Below, piece by piece: positions 1 to 9,335 of a DNA stretch of 64,000 nucleotides. The notes below the pieces were generated by a model. That model did no database searches, was not told the origin of the DNA, and was given only the letters and a program-made list of their open reading frames with translations. Position numbers and translations under genes: made by a program. Origin of the DNA: an uncultured Flavobacteriales bacterium (GTDB lineage: Bacteria; Bacteroidota; Bacteroidia; Flavobacteriales_D; Parvicellaceae); NCBI GenBank assembly GCA_943788755.1, contig CALSRM010000003.1:1674001-1738000 (forward strand). The letters are read 5' to 3'. Every line of letters starts with the position of its first letter. Within the stretch, counting starts at the first letter, position 1.

Positions 1-1021
1 TTGCGATATCTAAAACAGGATCCTCAATTCCCAAAGCTCCTAAAACATCATCAGCAGCTTTTTTGATAATTCTAGCTCTTGGATCAAAGTTTTTGTAAAC
101 TCTATGTCCAAATCCCATCAAACGGAATGAATCGTTTTTATCTTTTGCTTTTAAGATAAATTTATCTATGTCTCCACCATCAGCTTTAATAGCTTCTAAC
201 ATCTCAATTACTGCTTGATTAGCCCCACCATGAAGAGGACCCCATAAAGCAGAAACTCCTGCAGAGATAGATGCAAATAATCCAGCGTGGGAAGAACCAA
301 CGATTCTTACTGTTGAAGTTGAACAGTTTTGCTCGTGATCAACGTGTAATATTAATAATTTGTCTAGTGCATTAACTATTTCCGGATTAATCTTGTATTC
401 TTCTGTAGGTATTTCGAACATTAACCTCAACAGGTTTTCTACATAACCTTTAGAATTATCATAATAATTTAGAGGGAGTCCAACATGTTTTTTGTAAACC
501 CAAGAAGCAAGCACCAAAAATTTACCGAGCATTTTGCAAACAGCATTATACAGCTGATCTTCAGAATTAATGTCTAGCGATTTTGGATTGAATGCTGTGA
601 GTGCACTTGTAAGTGAAGACAAAACTCCCATCGGGTGCGCTGATTTTGGAAATCCATCAATAATGTTTTTCATTTCCTCATCAATCATTGTGTGCTTTCG
701 AATATCGTTTTCGAATTTCGTTAATTCAGCTTTAGAAGGTAAATTTCCAAAAATTACTAAATAAGAAGTTTCTAAGAAATCAGCGTTATCGGCCAAGCTT
801 TCTATTGAGTGCCCTCTATATCTTAATATACCTTTTTCACCATCTAAATAAGTAATTTCACTTCCACACGAACCTGTGTTTTTAAACCCTGGGTCAATGG
901 TTATATATCCCGTACTTCCTCTAAGTTTTGAAATGTCAATTGCTTTCTCATTCTCTGATCCCTCAATAATAGGGAATTCAAACTCTTCTCCGCCAAGTAT
1001 TAATTTTGCTGTCTCACTCAT
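1..1021 (-). CDS. gltA: Citrate synthase, type II (3' end beyond window)
   Basis: This enzyme condenses acetyl-CoA with oxaloacetate to give citrate, the first step of the TCA cycle, in the cytoplasm. About 340 codons are visible from the ATG at 1021; the C-terminus lies left of the window. The visible active-site residues fall almost exactly at the numbering of the E. coli enzyme: His229 in DHEQN, His264 in LHGGAN, and His306 in GHRVYKNFDPR. The catalytic Asp near residue 362 is outside the window. The N-terminal beta-rich segment (ETAKLILGG, YRGHSIESL) marks it as the large type II form. It is read away from the neighbouring channel gene by 141 bases with no clear promoter pair. Confidence 0.97.
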   Translation of the reverse strand, partial: MSETAKLILGGEEFEFPIIEGSENEKAIDISKLRGSTGYITIDPGFKNTGSCGSEITYLDGEKGILRYRGHSIESLADNADFLETSYLVIFGNLPSKAELTKFENDIRKHTMIDEEMKNIIDGFPKSAHPMGVLSSLTSALTAFNPKSLDINSEDQLYNAVCKMLGKFLVLASWVYKKHVGLPLNYYDNSKGYVENLLRLMFEIPTEEYKINPEIVNALDKLLILHVDHEQNCSTSTVRIVGSSHAGLFASISAGVSALWGPLHGGANQAVIEMLEAIKADGGDIDKFILKAKDKNDSFRLMGFGHRVYKNFDPRARIIKKAADDVLGALGIEDPVLDIA

Positions 1022-1162
1022 GTTTAAAAAGGTTTTTTGTTTTCAAAATTTGAAGCGTAAAGATAAGCAAATTGTCAAGTTTTAAAAGCTTTTCGCTACT
1101 AAATTCTTTTGTCATTGTTTCCGTTTAGTCTGTTTTGTAGAATAAATAGAAGCAGCAGGAGT

Positions 1163-2845
1163 CTATCTTAAAATCTTTCTAACAAATGCAACCGTAAAAT
1201 AGCTCATCATAAATACACCAATCCATCCTTCTAGTGGTGCTATTATTTTGAAAAATCCTTCTGGAGTGCATTCTCCATATCCAATAGTTAAGAAGGTAAC
1301 CGCACTAAAGTAGAAAGAATCAATTATTTTTTCCCATGCCGACATGTTTTCAGTGATACAGCTAATTTGACCATGCCCTGTTAATTCGAAAAGCACATAA
1401 AGTAAGCTATAAAGACCATAAACCATATATATGCTAAATAAAACTCTGAATGGACTTGTTGCATAAAGTCCCATGTAATCAAAGACAAGCTTTTGTGAAA
1501 AGGCAGATGGATATACCCAAATTGTATTCCATTTATTCTTCTTGATTTTCTCTATTGTTTTGTATTTGAGTTCATAACGTTTAAATTCTACATATGCTTT
1601 ATCTTCATCGTTGTATTGCCCAGAATCGTGAAAGTCTTCTTTTAGAATGCGGTATTGATCTGCTTTTTGAAGAGGTGTAGTTTTGGTTTGTTGACCAATT
1701 AGTTTGGGTATGTTATTGAACCTCCATGACACAAATATTTTACCCAAGTTCTTAACACCATAGATATATAGAGTATCAATGTCAACTTTGGAAACACCTG
1801 GTTTTAAATCGATAATGTCTCGAATTATTGTATTGGATAAGTCGAGTACTTTGCATTTTTCTAGCCGCATGTCTACGTAGTTAGAAAATCGGCAGTTTTT
1901 AAATGAAATTTTTCTGGCTTCAGCTTTTAACAAAGAAAGGTTTCCGCTACCAAATTCTGTTTCATCAAAGATTACATCAGCATCACCAAAAAGCGCCATC
2001 TTAAAAGAAATAGCACCTGAGCCAAATTTTGCTCTTCTAAAGTTAATTCTTTCTTTTCCATGCTCCATTTCTTCAAATGAAACATCAGCATCACCAAAAT
2101 CAGCTCTTCTGAAATCTAACTTACCATTACCGAAATCAACTTTACTGAAATCAACATTTTTACCATTAAAAGTTACTTTATCAAAAAAGATGTTGCCATC
2201 ATCGAATCTAGAAAACTGAAATGTAACACTCCCATCTCCAAAATTTACATTTTTAAAATTTGCAATTCCCTTTTTAAAATCGGCATTAATAAATGAAATA
2301 TTTCCATTAATAAAAGAAGCGTTTTCAAATGTAAATTCTCCATTTCCAAAGTCTACATATTGCCAACTGTTATTTCCCTCACTGTAAGAAGTGTTAGAGA
2401 AATCTACATCTACATCAGCAAATATACTTCTGTAAAAACTCAAATTTCCAGAACCAAAATGCGCACTTTCAAAATGCGCTTTTTTACCTTTAAAGCGACA
2501 ACGGGAAAAATCAACAGTTTTGTCAGATTCAAAAAAGGCGTCTTTAGCACAAAAGTTATTAATGTCAAAAAATGCATCCTTTTTAAGGTTGAATTTATTC
2601 CGGTAATCATTAGAAGAAAAGTTACCTATAAAACAATGGGTTAAATCGATATCATCACCTTTTTTTATGCTCTCATATAGAGCTTCAATATCAATAACCC
2701 CATACTTTCTTTTTTCGATTATGTTTTTATTACTATCACGGAAAGTAATACGCGCGGTTTGTTCACATTTTCTATCATTACCAAAATCGAAAGATTCGTC
2801 GGTAATTTTAAGGGAGTATGAAAAAACAACTCTATTCAGCTTCAT
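1163..2845 (-). CDS. 12-residue-repeat protein fused to a two-TM potassium channel
   Basis: The C-terminus is a simple ion-channel pore: a membrane helix at about residues 466-488, a pore loop ending in the selectivity filter TIGYGE at 520-525, and a second helix at about 535-556. The N-terminal half is a repeat domain. From residue 118 to 309 there are sixteen tandem units of exactly 12 residues, with Phe at positions 1 and 8 and often Gly at 2 and 4 (for example FGNGKLDFRRAD). Residues 310-355 continue in a looser repeat. A beta-solenoid is likely, perhaps a relative of pentapeptide-repeat domains, though the period differs. The domain probably sits in the cytoplasm and may gate or anchor the channel; its ligand is unknown. 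The gene follows the metalloprotease gene by 18 bases and could be cotranscribed. Confidence 0.85.
   Translation of the reverse strand: MKLNRVVFSYSLKITDESFDFGNDRKCEQTARITFRDSNKNIIEKRKYGVIDIEALYESIKKGDDIDLTHCFIGNFSSNDYRNKFNLKKDAFFDINNFCAKDAFFESDKTVDFSRCRFKGKKAHFESAHFGSGNLSFYRSIFADVDVDFSNTSYSEGNNSWQYVDFGNGEFTFENASFINGNISFINADFKKGIANFKNVNFGDGSVTFQFSRFDDGNIFFDKVTFNGKNVDFSKVDFGNGKLDFRRADFGDADVSFEEMEHGKERINFRRAKFGSGAISFKMALFGDADVIFDETEFGSGNLSLLKAEARKISFKNCRFSNYVDMRLEKCKVLDLSNTIIRDIIDLKPGVSKVDIDTLYIYGVKNLGKIFVSWRFNNIPKLIGQQTKTTPLQKADQYRILKEDFHDSGQYNDEDKAYVEFKRYELKYKTIEKIKKNKWNTIWVYPSAFSQKLVFDYMGLYATSPFRVLFSIYMVYGLYSLLYVLFELTGHGQISCITENMSAWEKIIDSFYFSAVTFLTIGYGECTPEGFFKIIAPLEGWIGVFMMSYFTVAFVRKILR
1919..2494 (-). 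repeat. Sixteen tandem 36-base coding repeats
   Basis: The DNA encoding residues 118-309 of the channel protein is built of sixteen 36-base units without any insertion between them. Units differ at many bases, but the codon pattern for Phe-Gly at the start and Phe at the eighth position is kept in most. Units 4, 13 and 16 depart from it, with Tyr, His or Leu in place of Phe. Confidence 0.85.
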
Positions 2846-2863
2846 AATCTAATTTTGACGAAG

Positions 2864-5453
2864 TTACTTTACCTCTTTTAATGCATTTTCAATTAGTAAT
2901 AGCAAATGACTTTTATGTGCTTTTGTTGAGATGTCTCCAGCCGAGTTATTCGCCATTTTATATATTAATTTTAAATTGTAAATAGCATTTGACCGAACAT
3001 TGTGAATATGCATTTTACTTTTAGGGTCAGTTACCATTTCAATTAACATTTTGGTATATTCTATTTGTAAATTTTGTCTGAAAGAATTTACAGAACCAGA
3101 GATATCATTTTTAAAAATACTATTGTTTAGGTCAGACATAAAATCTGCTAACTTGTATGAATTCCCATATAATTCTGAATTGACAATACGTTGGAGCGTA
3201 TTTTTATGCAACAAATGGTTTAGAATACTTTTTTGATTTGCTAGCACTGTTTCATGAATTTTTGGATCTTCACCTGCTCCGAAAAAGCCAAAACCTCTTC
3301 GTTGTAATTGAAGATAATTGTAAATATCATTTGGAAATGTAAATGCATCAGGAGAAAATACATATTCATCTAAGGCAGTCATGGCTTCTTTTTGTTTTTC
3401 TAGAGGAACAGGAGTAAAAGGTTTTGTAGCTCCTTCCTGACCAATAAATGCTCTGTCGACATAAACGCCACCTATGTATCTAGAAATCGTTGTAGCGGCC
3501 TTTGATTGTTCTCTTAGCAAAGAATGGTAAGAAATACGATGGTCATGATAAGACTTTCCGTCCTCTTTCAGACTTTTCAATAAACCTGCGCCTACTAGGC
3601 GCGTAAGTTCAAATCTTTCAGCCGCATAGGGGATCGCATCGCTTGTTAGGTCTCCTACATTTACTCTTGGGTCCATAGCTTTACCGGCTGATCGCATATC
3701 GTCTGCGTCATTTCCAAATAGTAAATCATGCTGGGTAGATTGCGCCATTAAATCAATTGTTTCTTTATCTGTTCGTCCTGTTTGATAGGCAAATTTAATT
3801 GCCCACATATCATAAGGCCCCGGTCGTGTTGTCCAATATTGTCCTTGTTTTGTATTGTCCAATGCAAAGTTAATTGATGGGTAGTCCATAACAGATCCAA
3901 TTAATCCAACTTTTGAAGTTATTTCGGCATTGTGAATATCCGCTAATGGGTGCAATTGACTCGACTTCATGTTGTGGTTGAAACCTAAAGTGTGTCCCAT
4001 TTCATGCAGCACTAAATAATATAAGAATTGTTCAATAATTATGCTTTTTTCAATTTGTTCAGTTCCTAATGTTTTTAGCGCAAAAGTGGCAAATACGTTA
4101 TCCATTTGAGCCATATCTCCGGCATAACATAGTGTGTGGTTGCAATGTGCTAAATCGATCGGTAGTTCATCATTCTCCATGCTATTATCACCTAATAATT
4201 TTTCTACACGAATTTGATTGGTTAATGATTTGTATTCGAACATAATGTCCGCGCCTAAAATCTCTCCTGTTCTGGGGTTTACGAAACTTGGCCCGTATCC
4301 TCCAAATGGAGGTCTAGGAGAGGAGGTCCATCTTAATACATTATAGCGAATATCTCCAGCATCCCAATCTGCGTCGTCGGGTTGTTGCTTAATTACAATA
4401 GCATTTTTAAATCCAGCTTCCTCAAAAGCAAGGTTCCATTGCTCACCTGCTTTTTTAATGATAGGCCTAATTTCTTTGGGTGTTGTGTTTTCCATCCACC
4501 AAACAATTGGTTCAACGGGCTCTGAAATAGCTGCATTGGTGTCTTTTTTCTTTAAATTCCAACGATGTACTAAATCCCTGTAGTTTGCAGAAGTAATAGT
4601 TGTCATGTCTGTTACTTGTGTCGTAAAGAAGCCAACTCTAGGGTCATCTATTAAGGGTTCATAATCATTATTAGGCATTTCAATTAAGCTATGATATACT
4701 TTGATGCTAACATTTCTTCCGTCTGCAACAGACCTTGTTCCGTTATTTAATGTATTTGATTTAGAATAAACATATTCAATTGCTAAGTCGGTATTAGCGG
4801 GGTAATTTCTTATTCTATTTATTTTAGTTTTATCCTTATTTAAATTTCCTAAATAAAAAGCATAAGGGGATTGTTTAGGACGTTTTGCAGGTTTGATCTT
4901 GCGAAAAAGTTTCGTTTAAAAATAGCTTATTTGCATCAATTAAATAAAGTCCTTTATCCGAATTGGCATTTTCAATTTTAAGGCTGGCTAAAACACCGCT
5001 ACTCATATTTGCTGCAGCTGATTTTGAAACTTCATTTTCAGGGTCAAAATAAGAAGAGGTGTTTTGAAAAATAAATTCAATTTTGTCAAAATACTTCTCG
5101 ATTTTAAAAACTTTTGCTCCTCTATATGCTCCTCTAAATGCTCCAACTTCAACGACGCCATCTGCAATCTGACTAAAGTAAATGTATTCTTTTCCAATTT
5201 GGTCTTCTTTAATAACCATTTTAATATCGCCAGTTACACTATCTTGATAAATTGCGAAAAGCCCTTCATAGAATACACTTTTTTTTGCGATATCAATTAT
5301 TGATTTTTTATCACCTTTCTTTTCTGTAGAGGCTTCAGTCTTAACTTTTTTAGATTTCTTTTTTTTCTGAGCATTAATAGGCTGAAAAGAGAATGTAATT
5401 AAAATTAAAAGAGTTGCTGCTAGAATGTTCTTTTTAAAAAGAGGAGAAGTCAT
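2864..5453 (-). pseudogene. Zinc-dependent metalloprotease (DUF5118-DUF5117 type), frameshifted
   Basis: This is a secreted zinc metalloprotease in two frames. The N-terminal part (5453-4875) has a signal peptide ending near PINAQ and the DUF5118/DUF5117-like start. The second frame runs from about 4910 to 2864 and holds the catalytic motif HEMGHTLGFNH (about 3971-4010), an HExxHxxGxxH zinc site. The frames join cleanly if one A is removed from the A5 run at 4904-4908: the protein then reads LFLNETFRKIKPAKRPKQSP and has about 862 residues, the normal size of this family. In the sequence as given, the N-terminal frame stops at 4875. The ATG at 4678 is therefore probably not a real start. Either the gene has just decayed or one base is a sequence error. 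It precedes the channel gene by 18 bases. Confidence 0.88.
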
Positions 5454-5492
5454 TGTTTCTTAGTTATTGGTTCGGTTCAAAAGTGAATGTTC

Positions 5493-5500
5493 CAAATATA
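5493..5500 (-). promoter_or_regulatory. -7 box TATATTTG before the metalloprotease gene
   Basis: On the minus strand the sequence TATATTTG matches the Bacteroidota -7 consensus TAnnTTTG. A TTT rather than TTG triplet lies 19 bases upstream. Transcription would start about 30 bases before the ATG at 5453. Confidence 0.4.
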
Positions 5501-5525
5501 ACGAATGAACACAAGAATAAAAGTC

Positions 5526-6119
5526 TTATTCGAAACTTTCTAAAATATCTCTAAATTCATACTGTACAGTCTGACCTTTATCCTGAATATACCATTTTTG
5601 AAGATCAACCTTAACTTCATCAAAACTTTTCACAGGATTTTCTTTATGTGCGATAACTATTTGTTGCGCAGGCTTTGGTCTTGCACCCCAGCTTGTAAGT
5701 TCATTGAAGTTATCATCCAAGAAAATTACAATGGGAATTGCTCTAGCGCCATTGGTTAAAAACCTATTCATAATTTCTGGGTTTTCGTCTCGTAGTATTA
5801 TTTTTAAAGAAATTTTTTTCTCAGCTTCGGCCATTTTAACAATGCTTGGAATGATGTTTACAGCGTCTCCACACCAAGCTTCACTTATAACTAACCAATT
5901 TATACCTTTAGTTTTATTTAATGTATCCATTACCTTGTTTATGAGGGTTATTGTTTTTAATCCTCTTTTTACTCTTTGAATTCCAAGTTTCGTAAAATAT
6001 ATATAGTTTGGAGACTGATTATCGCCAGTTGTTTTTCCTTGTGCAAATAATTCTTTAACATGCTTGTCGTACGTTTCAAAATCCATTGCATTGTTAAATA
6101 TTTCTTTGGTTATTTTCAT
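5526..6119 (-). CDS. Thioredoxin-like protein with WCGD motif
   Basis: The protein (197 residues) has a thioredoxin fold: a central strand WLVISEAWCGDA, a helix, and the cis-proline region ARAIPIVIFLDD. The active site keeps only one cysteine (WCGD), as in the Bacteroidota and Staphylococcus thioredoxin_9-like families, so ordinary dithiol exchange is unlikely. No signal peptide is seen, so it should be cytoplasmic. I chose the ATG at 6119; an in-frame GTG at 6158 would add 13 residues. It lies 64 bases downstream of the VWA gene, on the same strand. Its substrate is not known. Confidence 0.75.
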   Translation of the reverse strand: MKITKEIFNNAMDFETYDKHVKELFAQGKTTGDNQSPNYIYFTKLGIQRVKRGLKTITLINKVMDTLNKTKGINWLVISEAWCGDAVNIIPSIVKMAEAEKKISLKIILRDENPEIMNRFLTNGARAIPIVIFLDDNFNELTSWGARPKPAQQIVIAHKENPVKSFDEVKVDLQKWYIQDKGQTVQYEFRDILESFE

Positions 6120-6183
6120 CGGTTTAGACTTTCTGTAAAGATAGGTTTCAGTTTTCACTCGCCTGTTAAAATGGCAATATATC

Positions 6184-7362
6184 TTAATTTAATAGCGACT
6201 GAATCGCCTTTCCTATTCCTTGCAAAGTTAGTGGGTACATTTGATCCTTTACAATGATTTTCATCATGCCAATTGAACGGGTATATTTCCATTCCTTTTC
6301 TTGAATAGGGTTCAGCCAAACAACATTATTAAATTGTTCTGTAAACCTACGCATCCACGTTTCTCCTGACTCTTCATTGTAATGCTCTACACTGCCATAT
6401 TGAGAGGCAATTTCATATGGAGACATACTGGCATCACCTACAATTATTACTTTGTATTCTTTATTGAATTTGTGTAAGATATCATAGGTAGGAATATGCT
6501 CATTGTGTCTTCTAATATTGTTTTGCCATAAGTTTTCGTAGATACAATTATGAAAGTAATAATGTTCCATATGTTTGAATTCATATTTCGCAGCTGAAAA
6601 CAGTTCTGAACACAATTTTATATGGTCATCCATACTTCCTCCAATATCAAAAAACAACAAGACTTTAATATTGTTTTTTTTGCTCGGCACCATTTCTAGA
6701 TGAAGTATTCCAGCATTATTTGAAGTACTTTTTACCGTTTTTTTGATATCTAATTCTTCTTGCTTTCCCTCTCTGGTAAGTGTTCTTAATTTTCGAAGTG
6801 CCATTTTAAGATTACGTGTTTCTAAATCAACATTTTCATCTAAATTTTTAAATGCGCGTTTATCCCATACTTTAATAGCTTTTCGGTGCCTGCTTTCATT
6901 CTGACCTATTCTAATTCCTTCAGGATTATAGCCGTAAGCGCCAAAAGGAGAGGTGCCTCCAGTGCCAATCCATTTGCTACCTCCTTCATGTCTTTCCTTT
7001 TGCTCTTCAAGTAGTTCTTTTAATCGATCAAGAACTTTATCCAAGCCTCCCATGGCTTTTATTTGCTCCATTTGTTCAGGCGAAAGCAGTTTTTCTGAAT
7101 TTTTATTCATCCATTCTTCTGGAATCTTAAAAAAATCTTCATTTGTTATAGATTCCATTCCTTTGAAGTATTCTCCAAAAATATGGTCAAACTTATCTAG
7201 GTGTTTTTCATTTTTTACCAGCATCGATTTACTCAAATGGTAGAATTCATCTACCCTCTGGTTAATAACGTTTTTGTGCAAAGCTTCTAATAAAGAAAGG
7301 TATTCTTTTAATGTTACCGGTACTCCTTGGTTTTTTAATATGAGAAAAAAGTCTAGAAACAT
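6184..7362 (-). CDS. VWA domain protein, CoxE-like
   Basis: This 392-residue protein belongs to the CoxE-like family of von Willebrand A proteins that act with MoxR AAA+ ATPases, probably as a chaperone pair that matures metal enzymes or other complexes. The metal-ion-dependent adhesion site reads DIGGSM, with Gly where the classic motif DxSxS has the first Ser; I recall this as usual in this subfamily. A helical N-terminal segment (PVTLKEYLSLLEAL) and a C-terminal segment ending LTLQGIGKAIQSLLN flank the VWA domain. No signal peptide or membrane helix is seen. It follows the MoxR gene by 76 bases on the same strand, which supports a functional pair. Confidence 0.85.
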   Translation of the reverse strand: MFLDFFLILKNQGVPVTLKEYLSLLEALHKNVINQRVDEFYHLSKSMLVKNEKHLDKFDHIFGEYFKGMESITNEDFFKIPEEWMNKNSEKLLSPEQMEQIKAMGGLDKVLDRLKELLEEQKERHEGGSKWIGTGGTSPFGAYGYNPEGIRIGQNESRHRKAIKVWDKRAFKNLDENVDLETRNLKMALRKLRTLTREGKQEELDIKKTVKSTSNNAGILHLEMVPSKKNNIKVLLFFDIGGSMDDHIKLCSELFSAAKYEFKHMEHYYFHNCIYENLWQNNIRRHNEHIPTYDILHKFNKEYKVIIVGDASMSPYEIASQYGSVEHYNEESGETWMRRFTEQFNNVVWLNPIQEKEWKYTRSIGMMKIIVKDQMYPLTLQGIGKAIQSLLN

Positions 7363-7438
7363 ATCTTTAAGACATTATATTAATAAGACGCTAACTTGAA
7401 TCGAAATAGTCTGATGCTTAGCGTATAAAATCAATATT

Positions 7439-8254
7439 CTATATTTTAAGCGTAATCAAATCTTGTTCATTTTTTATAAGGGCACCCGAATAAGGGAAAT
7501 CTCCGCTGCCTGGTTGCCAGCCATCTAATTCTTTGGCCGTTATTTTTCCAATCGTTAGTAGTTTTATCCAATCGATTATTTCTGAGGTTGAAGGTCTTTT
7601 CTTTATGGATCTAATATTTCTCAAGTCATAAAATACGCGCATAGCAGAGTTAATCATTGTGTCTTCGAGTTTCTCATAATGGACATTGATGATTTCTTTC
7701 AAAGTATCCCGGTCAGGGAAAGAAATATAATGAAACAAACATCTTCTTAAAAAAGCATCTGGGAGTTCCTTTTCATTGTTTGAAGTAATAATTATTATTG
7801 GGCGTACTTTCGCTTTTATTGTCTTTTTTAATTCATAACAATAGAATTCCATTTTATCCAATTCTTGCAATAAGTCATTTGGAAACTCAATGTCAGCTTT
7901 ATCTACCTCATCAATTAACAAGATTACTTGCTCTTCACTATCGAATGCTTCCCATAGCTTACCTTTAACGATATAGTTTGCGATATCATTTACTTTTTCA
8001 TCACCTAATTGAGAATCTCTTAATCTAGAAACAGCATCATATTCATATAAACCTTGTTGAGCAGTTGTAGTAGATTTAACATTCCAAGAAATTAACTTTT
8101 TACTTAAAGACGCTGCTATTTCTTCTGCTAATAAAGTTTTTCCTGTACCGGGCTCTCCTTTAACAATTAGTGGCTTTTGTAAAGTTATTGAAGCGTTAAC
8201 CGCAATCTTTAAACCATCAGAGGCGATGTATGTACTTGTGCTTTTAAAACTCAT
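7439..8254 (-). CDS. MoxR-family AAA+ ATPase
   Basis: A 271-residue AAA+ ATPase of the MoxR group. The Walker A motif is GEPGTGKT (about residues 32-39), Walker B is ILLIDEVDKAD, and a sensor region reads IIITSNNEKELPDAFLRRC with an arginine pair. These ATPases remodel or load cofactors into partners together with VWA proteins. The partner here is almost certainly the CoxE-like gene just downstream. The client protein is not evident from the neighbours. Cytoplasmic; start at the ATG at 8254. Confidence 0.9.
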   Translation of the reverse strand: MSFKSTSTYIASDGLKIAVNASITLQKPLIVKGEPGTGKTLLAEEIAASLSKKLISWNVKSTTTAQQGLYEYDAVSRLRDSQLGDEKVNDIANYIVKGKLWEAFDSEEQVILLIDEVDKADIEFPNDLLQELDKMEFYCYELKKTIKAKVRPIIIITSNNEKELPDAFLRRCLFHYISFPDRDTLKEIINVHYEKLEDTMINSAMRVFYDLRNIRSIKKRPSTSEIIDWIKLLTIGKITAKELDGWQPGSGDFPYSGALIKNEQDLITLKI

Positions 8255-8283
8255 AATAATATTCTTTTGTCTCTATAAAAAAT

Positions 8284-8317
8284 AAAACCCTGCAACAAGT
8301 TATCGAAGCAGGGTTTT
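8284..8317 (-). terminator. Rho-independent terminator of the 3-hydroxyacyl-CoA dehydrogenase gene
   Basis: A perfect 10-base stem, AAAACCCTGC paired with GCAGGGTTTT, encloses a 14-base loop. Read on the minus strand it starts 17 bases after the stop codon and is followed by a T-rich stretch. Confidence 0.8.
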
Positions 8318-8334
8318 AAAAAATTTATCGAATT

Positions 8335-9225
8335 TTATTTTTTAAAATTACCTGCTACAATTAGGTCTTTAGTGCCGTGACTCCAAGAATAGAAACCTTC
8401 GCCAGATTTTACACCTAATTTTCCTGCAGTTACCATGTTTACCAATAACGGGCAAGGTGCATATTTAGAATTTCCATATCCATCTTGCAATACTTTAAGA
8501 ATTGCCAAACAAACATCTAAGCCAATAAAATCTGCTAATTGCAGTGGTCCCATTGGATGAGCCATTCCTAATTTCATAACAGTGTCAATTTCTTCAACCC
8601 CAGCAGTCCCTTCATGCAAAGTAATGATAGCTTCATTAATCATGGGCATTAGTATTTTGTTTGCAACAAAACCTGGGTAATCATTAACTTCGGTAGGAAC
8701 CTTTTTTAAGCTTTTAGAAGTCTTCATTATAATGTTGGTTACTTCATCTGAGGTGGAGTAACCTCTTATGATTTCAACTAATTTCATTACTGGTACAGGA
8801 TTCATAAAGTGCATTCCAATAACTTTATCAGGACGAGAAGTTACAGCTGCAATTTTAGTAATAGAAATGGAAGAAGTGTTTGTAGATAAAATTGCATCCT
8901 CGGGAGCATATTCATCCATGTCTTTGAATATTTTTAATTTCAAATCCACATTTTCCGTAGCTGCTTCAACGACTAGATCTGCATTTTTTACTCCTGCTTC
9001 AAGTCTTGTGAATGTGGTAATATTGTTAAGTGTAGAAGTTTTATCTCCCTCTGTAATTTTTTCTTTTTTAACCATTCGATCCAGGTTTTTTGTAATGGTG
9101 GCAACAGCTCTGTCCAAAGAGTCTTGTGCTACATCAACTAATGATACCGAATAATTATTTTGAGCAAATACGTGCGCAATTCCATTGCCCATTGTTCCAG
9201 CTCCAATTACTGTTATATTTTTCAT
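8335..9225 (-). CDS. 3-hydroxybutyryl-CoA dehydrogenase
   Basis: This 296-residue enzyme oxidises (S)-3-hydroxyacyl-CoA to 3-ketoacyl-CoA with NAD+, in fatty acid or butyrate metabolism. The Rossmann NAD site GAGTMG is at residues 8-13. The motifs STNTSSISIT and GMHFMNPVPVMKLVEII, which carries the catalytic His, are complete. The C-terminal dimer domain includes the NDYPGFVANKILMPMINEA segment. The length is normal for the single-domain family (hbd/paaH). It stands alone between a terminator and a 110-base gap, so it is probably its own transcription unit. Which acyl chain it prefers cannot be read from sequence. Confidence 0.93.
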   Translation of the reverse strand: MKNITVIGAGTMGNGIAHVFAQNNYSVSLVDVAQDSLDRAVATITKNLDRMVKKEKITEGDKTSTLNNITTFTRLEAGVKNADLVVEAATENVDLKLKIFKDMDEYAPEDAILSTNTSSISITKIAAVTSRPDKVIGMHFMNPVPVMKLVEIIRGYSTSDEVTNIIMKTSKSLKKVPTEVNDYPGFVANKILMPMINEAIITLHEGTAGVEEIDTVMKLGMAHPMGPLQLADFIGLDVCLAILKVLQDGYGNSKYAPCPLLVNMVTAGKLGVKSGEGFYSWSHGTKDLIVAGNFKK

Positions 9226-9335
9226 GAAAGAATAATTTAAAATTTAGAAAGGCTAAAATAGGAAAATGGTAGAATTGGAAGATGATTAAGTTTATATTAA
9301 TTCGTTTAATATAAAATAAGATGACTAGCTAATTT

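Noticed and set aside
1919-2494. 36-base repeats as a CRISPR or minisatellite
   Set aside because: The repeats are in frame, vary in sequence, have no spacers and encode a protein domain.
2864-4678. Short metalloprotease starting at the ATG at 4678
   Set aside because: The upstream sequence in the same frame continues the family sequence to about 4910, so the ATG is internal to a longer protein.
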